Of a DNA stretch of 33,044 bases, positions 1 through 6,556 are shown piece by piece. A program made the position numbers and the translations under genes. Every line of letters starts with the position of its first letter. The stretch's first letter is position 1. Source of the stretch: Nitrososphaerota archaeon (GTDB taxonomy: Archaea > Thermoproteota > Nitrososphaeria > Nitrososphaerales > Gagatemarchaeaceae); contig JAPCJK010000013.1 in NCBI GenBank assembly GCA_027886975.1, positions 1 to 33,044 on the forward strand, written 5' to 3'. Below the pieces are notes generated by a model. It was given only the letters and a program-made list of their open reading frames with translations. It searched no databases and was not told the DNA's origin.

Positions 1-39
1 CCCGCAACGAAGACCAAAGGCTGTGCCGCATTGAGAATG

Positions 40-708
40 TCACTTAGCATGAGGTGTGACCTCCATTCCAGTGCTGGAAACTGCGAACCTGAAGTAGCCG
101 TGCAGTGGCGGTAGTCCCAGCATCTTTTTCACGCGGAAGAGTGGGGTTATGGCCAGCCCTTCTTCGTAAAGCCTCATTTCGATTACACCGTCAAACAGCT
201 GCTCCATTGTCGTGAGGACATTCGGGGGGTGCATCCCATCCTCGGCAAGGGCGAAGAGCACAGAATCCTGCTGCTTGAAATCAGAAACGAGCTGGGACCA
301 ATAGTTGTACATCGACTCCAGTGTGTTGAGCACAAGAAGCGGAGAGAGGACGTCGGTCGCGACCCTCACTCGCCTTGCTACATTCCGATGGACTGCCTCC
401 TTCGCGTTGAAGGAAATCGATGTAGCGTCCCTGAGGTCGCATTTGACGGGCGAGCCCGCGCTTGCTATCCATTCCGGAACCCTCTCGGTGCTGATTCCGC
501 TTCCTTTCATGTCTCTCAGGACGTCCGTCACAGGGCGGTGGGTGACGTAGAGGCAGTAGTCTCCCTGGATCAAGCCGGAGCGGACGAACCAGTATCCTAG
601 GGCTTCCTTGCCTATTCCCGGCGGTCCGACGACGAGGATGGCTGACCTGTCTGGGTATCCGTCGCTGCCGAGAAGATTGTCAAGAGAAGGGACTCCGGTA
701 GAGACCAA
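40..708 (-). CDS. RecA/KaiC-like (RAD55 family) ATPase domain protein, degenerate P-loop
   Basis: A 222-residue single RecA-fold domain. The N-terminus (TGVPSLDNLLG, residues 4-14) has the layout of KaiC/RadA-type domains that begin 'TGIPGLDELLGGG'. A Walker A-like loop, GPPGIGKE, lies at 28-35. The usual Thr/Ser after the Lys is Glu, and the Walker B strand (PLLVLNTLES, about 123-132) has Asn where the acidic residue is expected. ATP hydrolysis is therefore doubtful; binding or a regulatory role is more likely (inference). Archaeal single-domain KaiC-like proteins are mostly uncharacterised and often linked to signalling or motility. The start is a TTG at 708, with a TATA-like GTAAAG about 25 nt upstream, consistent with a leaderless message. 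The 39 bases downstream of its stop hold nothing recognisable. Confidence 0.72.
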   Translation of the reverse strand: MVSTGVPSLDNLLGSDGYPDRSAILVVGPPGIGKEALGYWFVRSGLIQGDYCLYVTHRPVTDVLRDMKGSGISTERVPEWIASAGSPVKCDLRDATSISFNAKEAVHRNVARRVRVATDVLSPLLVLNTLESMYNYWSQLVSDFKQQDSVLFALAEDGMHPPNVLTTMEQLFDGVIEMRLYEEGLAITPLFRVKKMLGLPPLHGYFRFAVSSTGMEVTPHAK

Positions 709-898
709 CTGGGAGGTTCCAGGCTGGCTTTACTTGTGAGATAAGCCTATCCAGGACCTGCAACACTCGCCGTGGAGAGATTCCCTGGCCGGGCTTAACA
801 CCAGCGGGTAAAATGCCCCACAACCAATACGTTCGCTATAACAGATGAGATGTGGGCCTGAATCTGTGGAACTAGACTTTCCCCGTTCGAATCCGGTG

Positions 899-979
899 GG
901 ATTCGCTTAGAAGACCTGCCACATTCCATCCTCCTAGCCTTGGGATTCTTTGGATTCGATTAATTTTCTAAGTGAATCC
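899..979. repeat. 14-bp inverted repeat, 53-nt spacer
   Basis: The left arm 899-912 (GGATTCGCTTAGAA) and right arm 966-979 (TTCTAAGTGAATCC) are complementary over 14 positions, with one pair that is G-U if transcribed. The arms flank an AT-rich spacer. The right arm ends two bases before the tRNA-like element at 982-1059, so the two may belong to one RNA or one mobile remnant. Confidence 0.6.
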
Positions 980-981
980 GA

Positions 982-1059
982 AGTGGGCCGGAAGGGATTC
1001 GAACCTAAAGTTCAATGCGCACCCCCCGCATTGCCAAGCAATACCGTGTTGCGCCCACT
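982..1059 (-). tRNA. tRNA-like cloverleaf, degenerate (possible tRNA pseudogene)
   Basis: On the minus strand the ends AGTGGGC and GCCCACT form a perfect 7-bp acceptor-like stem. Inside are GCAA/TTGC closing a 7-nt loop that contains GG, a 7-bp stem CAATGCG/CGCATTG closing the 7-nt loop GGGGGTG, and the T-loop word GGTTCGAATCC. Length (78 nt) and arm order match a tRNA. Against a working tRNA: there is no U33 in the putative anticodon loop, the T stem has only about two good pairs, and the spacing between T loop and acceptor is 3 nt too long. Read naively, the central loop would give a GGG (Pro) anticodon. Best called tRNA-derived or tRNA-like. Confidence 0.35.
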
Positions 1060-1135
1060 CAACCTAGCTGATTGACTCTTGAGGCAGGACAGATTCTGAA
1101 CAAGGTTAATATTCTGAGCCTCACAAAACTGAGGG

Positions 1136-1357
1136 TTGTTGAGAGGAAAACGAGTTCTCATTATTGCGGGAATCCTGCTGATACTCCTAGGGACTGTGTG
1201 GGCTTCTCAGGGCGCTGGCATGCTCGGTTCGGGGAGCTTCATGGACAACAACTCGACATACATATACTTGGGCGGCGCGGTAGCGATTGTTGGAGTTCTC
1301 TTGCTGGCCTTTGGGGTGATTCCCAGGCAAGGGAAGCAAATGGCCCCAACGAAATAG
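1136..1357 (+). CDS. Small two-TM membrane protein
   Basis: A 73-residue protein of unknown function with two hydrophobic segments (about residues 7-22 and 44-63). A short Gly/Ser/Asn-rich loop joins them, and the tail is basic (RQGKQ near the C-terminus). The start is TTG at 1136; a TATA-like TTAATA begins at 1105, giving the about 30-nt spacing seen before many genes here. It lies 91 nt upstream of the molybdoenzyme on the same strand and could be co-transcribed with it; no functional link can be shown. No family recognised. Confidence 0.55.
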   Translation: MLRGKRVLIIAGILLILLGTVWASQGAGMLGSGSFMDNNSTYIYLGGAVAIVGVLLLAFGVIPRQGKQMAPTK

Positions 1358-1448
1358 GCAAATGTCCAGTTGTCTCTAGAAAAAACGTGCACGGATGTAG
1401 GTCTATGACGCATTGAATGGCTGTTGATGGTTTGATGCGGGTCGGAGA

Positions 1449-3035
1449 ATGAAATCTGTTTCGGGACTCGCCATCCCCCTCGCAGCAGGCACCCTCGCAG
1501 TAGGATTCTCCTATCTGCTCCGAGTCTTCTTCGGGGTAACGTATCTTCCCGAAGCAGCCGCTCAATCTCTCTTCTCCCTCGCCCCAGGTTCAGTGGAGTC
1601 GCAGGCCGTTGAGAATCTCGGAGCGCTTGCCAAAGAAACAGCTTTCGTTGGAGCGTCGGTGGTAAACGTATTCGTCCTTGCCTTCATACCCTCCGTCCTT
1701 AGGCGAATTGGGTATCAGCCCAGGGGGAAGGCGTTTCGGATAGCATTCTACGTTTTCATCCCTTACGCTGTTCTACTCGTTCTTGGTTTCGTCTTCCTGG
1801 CAACTGCTCAAGTCGCTTCAGTCCCGCCGACTCCGGTGGCGATGGCGCTGGCAATTTTGCCGGTCAGCGTCGTCTTCGGGATCTTTGCTGGTTACCGCAC
1901 ACCAGCCATCGGTGTGGTTGCAAGCGCAGGTAGTGGGGCACTTTGCGTTCCATCATCGAGGGGAAAGCGGCAGACCGACAAGAAGAGGAGGCTCTTCATC
2001 AAGACCGGGGTCGCCGCCGCCGTCGGTGCCATCATCGTTTACTACGGGGTGGGCCTCCTTTTCCCGAAGGAGCAGCCGAGAAGTGTCGCGGGGGAGCAAG
2101 CCAGTATTCTTTCTTCGAAGATAACGGCGAACGACCAGTTCTATAGAGTGGACGTGAACGTGCTCGCTCCGGTTGTTGACTCGAACACTTGGAGCCTCAA
2201 CGTGCGTGGATTAGTGAATACCCCGACGAAATTGAGCTACTCTCAGCTTGTGTCCATGCCCTCCGTTGAGGAGTACGCCACGCTGGAGTGCGTGAGCAAC
2301 AACATTGGAGGAGACCTCGTGAGCACGGCGCTCTGGAAGGGTCCCAGACTGAAGGAAATATTGGACGTGGCGGGGGCAAGCGCCTCGGCCGATTACGTGG
2401 TGTTCAGGTGCTTTGACGGATATGATGTCGGAGTTCCCATGGAAAGGTCGCTACTGGACGGTAGTATCCTCGCGTATGAAATGAACGGAGCGAAGTTGCC
2501 GACCGAACATGGCTACCCTGTAAGGGCCATAATTCCGGGGCTTTACGGAATGATGAACGCGAAATGGGTTACGGAAATTGAGTTGGTCGGCCAGACCTAT
2601 CTGGGTTTCTGGCAACGCAAAGGATGGACAAACAGCGCCCTCTATGAGACGGCCTCCACCATCCTGTCACCGGGGAATGCTCCCCTCCGGGACAGATTCC
2701 CAGTTCCGTCCTCGGTGACAGACTTAACCGGTAGTTCCGTTCCGATTGTGGGGATCGCCTTTGCGGGCGACAGGGGGATTTCCAAAGTCGAGGTGAGCAC
2801 AGATCGAGGGAATTCCTGGAAAGTGGCAAGTCTTCAAGACCCGCTGTCGGGAAACACGTGGGTACTCTGGAACCTGGACTGGAACCCACCCGCCATTGGT
2901 GCCTACAAGTTGATGGTAAGGGCGACCGACAAGACAGGACAAACACAAACAATGACTATGAGGAATCCCTTCCCTGATGGTGCATCTGGATATCAGGCTG
3001 TGGACATCAGAATCTCGACGCCCGTGAGCACCTAG
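1449..3035 (+). CDS. Membrane-anchored sulfite oxidase-family molybdopterin oxidoreductase
   Basis: A 528-residue protein. The N-terminal 205 residues contain five predicted TM segments (about 6-28, 63-83, 97-120, 128-148, 187-205). Directly before the fifth is KKRRLFIKTG (residues 178-187), which resembles a twin-arginine motif. Residues about 215-400 form the oxidoreductase molybdopterin-binding domain. Cys281 in LECVSN is at the expected Mo-ligand position, and the hallmark NG.KLP..HGYPVR and GLYG..NAKWV blocks follow (about 346-375). Residues 410-526 match the Ig-like Mo-co oxidoreductase dimerisation domain (VSTDRGNSW, DKTGQTQ). The natural substrate is unknown; sulfite or another small oxo-compound is possible. 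The catalytic domain should lie outside the membrane. The start is ATG 1449 with GGAGA just upstream. Confidence 0.85.
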   Translation: MKSVSGLAIPLAAGTLAVGFSYLLRVFFGVTYLPEAAAQSLFSLAPGSVESQAVENLGALAKETAFVGASVVNVFVLAFIPSVLRRIGYQPRGKAFRIAFYVFIPYAVLLVLGFVFLATAQVASVPPTPVAMALAILPVSVVFGIFAGYRTPAIGVVASAGSGALCVPSSRGKRQTDKKRRLFIKTGVAAAVGAIIVYYGVGLLFPKEQPRSVAGEQASILSSKITANDQFYRVDVNVLAPVVDSNTWSLNVRGLVNTPTKLSYSQLVSMPSVEEYATLECVSNNIGGDLVSTALWKGPRLKEILDVAGASASADYVVFRCFDGYDVGVPMERSLLDGSILAYEMNGAKLPTEHGYPVRAIIPGLYGMMNAKWVTEIELVGQTYLGFWQRKGWTNSALYETASTILSPGNAPLRDRFPVPSSVTDLTGSSVPIVGIAFAGDRGISKVEVSTDRGNSWKVASLQDPLSGNTWVLWNLDWNPPAIGAYKLMVRATDKTGQTQTMTMRNPFPDGASGYQAVDIRISTPVST

Positions 3036-3103
3036 AATTGCCGCACCCAAATTAAGACCTGCCAATGATCCGTCCCGATTCAGCGGAACAGAATTGGCAG
3101 TGG

Positions 3104-3961
3104 TTAGTTAACCCGCCTTGCAACGTCAGCCCAATTGAAGTAGGCGAGCGCCACGGACGAGGCAACGACGAGGTAGACTCCGACAAGAATCGCAGCGGAA
3201 GCCTCCGAGGGCGTCCCTCCCGCAGGCCCCAAGATGAGTTGGAAGAGCCTACTGGCGGCGGAAGGCAGCAAGGACTGTTCGTATTGAGGTGGGAGAGAGC
3301 CGGCAAGCGTCGTCGGGAGGTAGATGTGAATCGTCTCGTAGAAAGTGTTCCCTGTTAACTCATAGGCGATCGAAAGGTATGTCCCTATGATCTGACTGGC
3401 AACAATGAGTGCCGATGATAGAATGTACGCGAGGGAAGACCGCCTGACCAATTCACCGAGCATGAACGCGACCGAAAAAAACAGCGCCGAGGAGTAGACC
3501 TCAACTAGGACGACCCCTGGCAGGGTGTCAAGCCCTGCCTGAGCTCCGTAGGTCAGGGTCGCCGCAGCGACGCTCAGGAGGGCGTTCAGAAGAATCAAGA
3601 GCGCAAGGAGCGCGAAGCCACCCAGGAATTTGCCCAAGAAGAACTCCGTCCGGCTGACGGGTTTCGCCAAGAGGAGCTCCGCTGTACCAGACTCGTACTC
3701 CTCAGACATCGCGCCCGCTGCAATCAGTATGGCCACGAACTGCATGAAGAGGGCGAATGGTGCAAGGACGCCGGCGACCCAGAGATAGGGGTAGACCTGC
3801 AGCGGAATGATTTTGGTCCCAGATGTCGCAAGAATGTAGTAGGGGACTGTATCCAAAAGGGCGATAAATCCGACCATCGCCAAGACCTTCTTCCTCGCTA
3901 ATGCCCTCCTGACTTCGTAGGCCGCGAAGGCGTACACCCTACTAGGCCTTGGCAATGCCAT
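3104..3961 (-). CDS. ABC-2 type transporter permease
   Basis: A 285-residue polytopic protein with about six hydrophobic segments. It carries the hallmark cytoplasmic block SEEYESGTAELLLAKPVSR (86-104) of the ABC-2/NosY-like permeases, followed by a TM-rich core and a C-terminal TM (AAILVGVYLVVASSVALAYF). Its start overlaps the end of the upstream ATPase gene by 20 nt, so the two are almost certainly co-translated as one exporter. Substrate unknown. The N-terminal VYAFAAYEVRRAL is an amphipathic entry helix typical of the family. Confidence 0.85.
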   Translation of the reverse strand: MALPRPSRVYAFAAYEVRRALARKKVLAMVGFIALLDTVPYYILATSGTKIIPLQVYPYLWVAGVLAPFALFMQFVAILIAAGAMSEEYESGTAELLLAKPVSRTEFFLGKFLGGFALLALLILLNALLSVAAATLTYGAQAGLDTLPGVVLVEVYSSALFFSVAFMLGELVRRSSLAYILSSALIVASQIIGTYLSIAYELTGNTFYETIHIYLPTTLAGSLPPQYEQSLLPSAASRLFQLILGPAGGTPSEASAAILVGVYLVVASSVALAYFNWADVARRVN

Positions 3962-4880
3962 TCCTCAGCGCTTCGATGTATGCCTTCTCGAGCATTCTTT
4001 CCCCCTCCCGTATTGTAAGGAGCTCAGCCCCGGCCCCGGTGATCAGCCTAGCGATGGTAGGCCTGGCCTCGATGCCGTGCCTGACCTTTACGTCGAGCCC
4101 ATCTGCGCCTTCTGTGACCTCCAGAACGCCTTCGACCCTCCGTACAGCATCCACGATGGCAGGTGACAGCCCATTCGCTTCTACTCGGATTTCATCAGCA
4201 CCGAGCACCTGCGAGACCATCTCCTTCGCCGTACCCCTGAATAGGAGTTTTCCGCCGTGGATCAGCGCAATCGAGGAACACAGGTCTTCCACCTCGGTCA
4301 TCATGTGCGAAGACATCAAGATCGTCCCTCCGTTCCTCGCATACTCCCTGAACGCCTCCCTCAGGTGAGCGGTCCCCGCCGGGTCGAGGCCAATCATGGG
4401 TTCGTCCAAGACCAAGGTCTTGGGGGACCCAATCAGTGCCTGGGCCACGCTGAGCCTTTGCACCATTCCCTTGCTCAGCTTGCCCACCTTCGTGTCTCCG
4501 TACTCAATAATCCCGACCTCCTCGAGGACCCTGGCGGTCTCCGCCCTGACCTCTGACTTCAGACCGATTTCCGATGCAGCCAGGGCAAGGACCTCCTTTG
4601 GCGTCATGAAGGTCTGAATGTTGGGGAGTTCCGGGGAATAGCCAACCCCTGTCAGGGCTTCTGTGTGGTTGCGGATCGGGTCAAGGCCCCCAAGTTTGAC
4701 CTTCCCTGCTGAGGGCCTAACAAGCCCCAGAAGCATTCTGATGCACGTGGTCTTGCCCGAACCGTTCGGGCCGAGAAAACCGAAGATTTCACCCCTCCGT
4801 ACCGAGAATTCAACCGGGCCGATCCTCTTCTCTCCGTATAGTTTGACCGCTCCGGCAAACTCGATGACGGAAGCGTTCAA
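3942..4880 (-). CDS. ABC transporter ATP-binding protein
   Basis: A 312-residue ATPase with Walker A GPNGSGKT (37-44), signature LSKGM (135-139), Walker B LVLDEP (156-161) with D-loop GLDP, and switch His192 (SSHMMTEVEDL). The C-terminal about 90 residues form the extension common in ABC-2 exporters such as the CcmA/DrrA/NatA type. The start is TTG 4880, 10 nt after the stop of the secreted-protein gene, with GAAGG as a possible ribosome-binding site. It is the middle gene of a three-gene minus-strand operon (secreted protein, ATPase, permease) and powers the permease encoded next. Confidence 0.88.
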   Translation of the reverse strand: MNASVIEFAGAVKLYGEKRIGPVEFSVRRGEIFGFLGPNGSGKTTCIRMLLGLVRPSAGKVKLGGLDPIRNHTEALTGVGYSPELPNIQTFMTPKEVLALAASEIGLKSEVRAETARVLEEVGIIEYGDTKVGKLSKGMVQRLSVAQALIGSPKTLVLDEPMIGLDPAGTAHLREAFREYARNGGTILMSSHMMTEVEDLCSSIALIHGGKLLFRGTAKEMVSQVLGADEIRVEANGLSPAIVDAVRRVEGVLEVTEGADGLDVKVRHGIEARPTIARLITGAGAELLTIREGERMLEKAYIEALRNGIAKA

Positions 4881-4890
4881 TTGGGAGCCT

Positions 4891-5592
4891 TCAGTCTACC
4901 CAGTGCAAGGGTTTCTCTCCCTTCGATTCGACCTTCTTCGTCCTTCTGCGTATCAGGAACACCCCCCCAAGGGCCAGCACCCCAATTCCGACGCCTGCGC
5001 CTACATAGGCAGCAGTGGAAGCCTGAGTAGAGGACTGATTCAGTGGGAGGTCAGTTGCCTGAAGGACAGCCTCGACCTTGGTTGTGCCATTCCCGAAACT
5101 GGCCGAGTAGACAAGGGAAGACGGGAACGTATCAACGGTGCCGTTCGCCCTGAAGATTCGCGGTCCGTAGGAACCTGAAATCGAGATAGCCAAGACGCTC
5201 AGGGCATACTGGCTTCCCTTGAACGTCACCATGGTCGTGCCTGAAGCGGTGAGGTTCACATGGACGCTGTACTTAGTACCATTCGTGTAATCAAAGGACC
5301 GCGTGGCAATATTCGGGAGGTATGGGAAGATATTGTTTGAGGCATTCACAAACCTCGAGTAGCTCAAGTTCTGCTGCTTTCCAAAGAGTTGGAGAATCAG
5401 ATCAGAGTAGCCTGCCTTGCTGGTTGGACCGACTGTTTCGGTCACCAAGACTGTGTGCTGGCCCTTGGGTGATGTAAGACTTACTTGGTAAGTGACAAAG
5501 CCCCTCGCGGACTGAGAAGCGGCAGCCGATGAGACAAGAAGCATGGAAACCAGAGCGAGGCCTGCAACAGAAATGCAGATCTTCTTGTTCAC
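4891..5592 (-). CDS. Secreted, C-terminally membrane-anchored protein
   Basis: Start taken at GTG 5592 (233 aa). Its N-terminus MNKKICISVAGLALVSMLL is a Sec signal peptide with an SAAAS cleavage region. A TATA-like TTTATATC lies just upstream at leaderless spacing, and the longer upstream frame is not protein-like. The mature part is rich in Ser/Thr/Asn with several N-glycosylation sequons (NLS, NGT, NLT, NQS). The C-terminus has one TM (AAYVGAGVGIGVLALGGVFL) followed by the stop-transfer RRRTKK. It should be displayed outside the cell and tethered. No family recognised. Being 10 nt from the ABC ATPase suggests it is the extracytoplasmic partner of that exporter, but it has no lipobox Cys and is not a recognisable solute-binding protein. 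Confidence 0.72.
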   Translation of the reverse strand: MNKKICISVAGLALVSMLLVSSAAASQSARGFVTYQVSLTSPKGQHTVLVTETVGPTSKAGYSDLILQLFGKQQNLSYSRFVNASNNIFPYLPNIATRSFDYTNGTKYSVHVNLTASGTTMVTFKGSQYALSVLAISISGSYGPRIFRANGTVDTFPSSLVYSASFGNGTTKVEAVLQATDLPLNQSSTQASTAAYVGAGVGIGVLALGGVFLIRRRTKKVESKGEKPLHWVD

Positions 5593-5732
5593 AGAGGTCT
5601 TTGCCCCTTCTTCGATATAAAGCCAGCGCGGCAGGACTTTTTTCCCGAAGCCGGAACTGACGGGGGCCGGGGGAGTACAAACCGAACTCACAAATCGATT
5701 TGGCCTCTGGTTTCTTCCTTCATACGGCATAA

Positions 5733-6071
5733 ATGCATAGACGCGAGGTTGAACCATTGTTGCAAACTTTTAGGATCCCGGAGAACGAACTCGCCGAGCT
5801 CTACCATCAGCACGGAGGAGTCCACCGCGTCCTCGTTCGCGAAGGGACCAATGCCTGGCGGTACCACTTGCTGACATCGCGAGAACGTAGGTTCTGGCGA
5901 AGGTTGGGCCGGACCGAAAGAGAGTATTTGAGGCGCAAAAGTCGAAGAAGCTGCCTGGTGTGCGCAATCAGGGACGCGATGGCGATACAGGAACGCTTCG
6001 AGGGAGGCCTTCACCGAGCGATGATGAGTTTACTCCTCGTGCCCCTCGCGACTCAAAGTCGAGAGACTTAG
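5733..6071 (+). CDS. Hypothetical basic protein with CxxC
   Basis: A 112-residue Arg/Glu-rich protein of unknown function. Codon usage follows the neighbouring real genes (GC-rich third positions). A central helical, Arg-rich stretch (RERRFWRRLGRTEREYLRRK) is followed by SCLVCAIRD, a single CxxC that could bind a metal only as a dimer or with His. The opposite strand also has an open frame here (5688-6014), but its composition is less protein-like. The start ATG 5733 follows the AT-rich CATAAATG. No domain recognised; moderate certainty that it is a gene. Confidence 0.45.
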   Translation: MHRREVEPLLQTFRIPENELAELYHQHGGVHRVLVREGTNAWRYHLLTSRERRFWRRLGRTEREYLRRKSRRSCLVCAIRDAMAIQERFEGGLHRAMMSLLLVPLATQSRET

Positions 6072-6099
6072 AATCCAATAATACGACCCGGCCCAGTGC

Positions 6100-6315
6100 G
6101 TGGACGGAATGGGTGGGAGGGACGGACTTTCTGCACTCGAGCTTCTTATTCTGCGCTCAATTCCTCTAGCCGCCAACGTGGAAGAACTTGCCAAGTTGGT
6201 TAAGGTTCGGCCTGCGAATCTTGGAATGGAAATCGCCAAGCTTCAGCTCAGGGGGTTCATAGCCGACGACGGCGTGCTCACGCGGAAGGGGATGGACGCC
6301 ATTGCGGAGCCCTAA
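6100..6315 (+). CDS. Small winged-helix DNA-binding protein
   Basis: A 71-residue protein. The segment LSALELLILRSIPLAANVEELAKLVKVRPANLGMEIAKLQLRGFI reads as a helix-turn-helix (about 10-54), followed by a short wing (DDGVLTRKG, 56-64) as in MarR/ArsR-like or DUF-type archaeal wHTH miniproteins. It probably acts as a transcription factor or DNA-architectural protein; no effector domain is present. The GTG start at 6100 sits about 25 nt after the TATA-like AATAATAC (6074-6081), fitting a leaderless message; ATG 6109 is an alternative. It stands alone, 28 nt after the upstream gene. Confidence 0.65.
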   Translation: MDGMGGRDGLSALELLILRSIPLAANVEELAKLVKVRPANLGMEIAKLQLRGFIADDGVLTRKGMDAIAEP

Positions 6316-6341
6316 TCGGGTCGCGCTCTCCTCCCCTTCTT

Positions 6342-6505
6342 CTAGTAATATCTCCTCTTCCTCGGCCCAGAGACAGTGCTGCCGAAGAAGGAAGGTAACT
6401 GATCACCACGAAGTCGGTGATAATTGCCACATGCATGATCGTACAGTAGACGCAAATTGCGATGCCTTCCCTCGACACGCCGGAAGCCGGCGTTTAGCAA
6501 CTCGT
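6342..6505 (+). ncRNA. Candidate structured RNA between wHTH gene and helicase
   Basis: In the 241-nt gap, a long-range stem (GGAAGG 6390-6395 with CCTTCC 6465-6470) encloses two hairpins: ATCACC 6402-6407 with GGTGAT 6416-6421, and CGCAA/TTGCG around 6451-6461. It is followed by a 7-bp, 3-nt-loop hairpin (ACGCCGG 6477-6483 with CCGGCGT 6487-6493) and a short T-rich run, which could end a transcript. A TATA-like TAGTAATATC (6342-6351) would start transcription near 6372. No known RNA family recognised; this could also be regulatory DNA. Confidence 0.3.
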
Positions 6506-6523
6506 TGTCTCGGCAGGTAAGCC

Positions 6524-6530
6524 TTTTAGT
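6524..6530 (+). promoter_or_regulatory. TATA box of the helicase gene
   Basis: TTTTAGT begins 33 nt before ATG 6557. The same spacing precedes many start codons here, so transcription should begin at or next to the start codon. This supports ATG 6557 over the TTG three bases upstream. Confidence 0.45.
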
Positions 6531-6556
6531 CGAATTCGAATGCGCAGTCCACTTTG

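Larger units (their letters stand above)
709..1135. other. 427-nt intergenic region with tRNA-like and inverted-repeat structure
   Basis: No convincing protein gene. The region holds a 14-bp inverted repeat (899-912 with 966-979), a small hairpin (ACAGAT 841-846 with ATCTGT 862-867), two GTTCGAATC-type T-loop-like words (885-893 on plus; 996-1004 read on minus) and a cloverleaf-like element (982-1059, minus). It is the longest gap in an otherwise tightly packed window, where most gaps are under 120 nt, so a functional RNA is plausible but not shown. Confidence 0.5.

Noticed and set aside
721-900. RNase P RNA on the minus strand (GGGGAAAGTC near 880 and AGGCTTATC near 740)
   Set aside because: The conserved words are imperfect, the ACAGA element is in the wrong place, and the P4 pairing does not extend beyond a few bases.
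881-900. Second tRNA T-arm on plus (GTTCGAATC)
   Set aside because: TTCGAA is self-complementary so it appears on both strands; no pairing T stem or acceptor partner found upstream.
987-997. SRP RNA helix-8 like word CCGGAAGGGA
   Set aside because: It is followed by a T-loop word, with none of the surrounding SRP helices.
5688-6014. Minus-strand 108-codon frame opposite the CxxC protein
   Set aside because: Composition is less protein-like and no start context found; the plus-strand frame has better codon usage.
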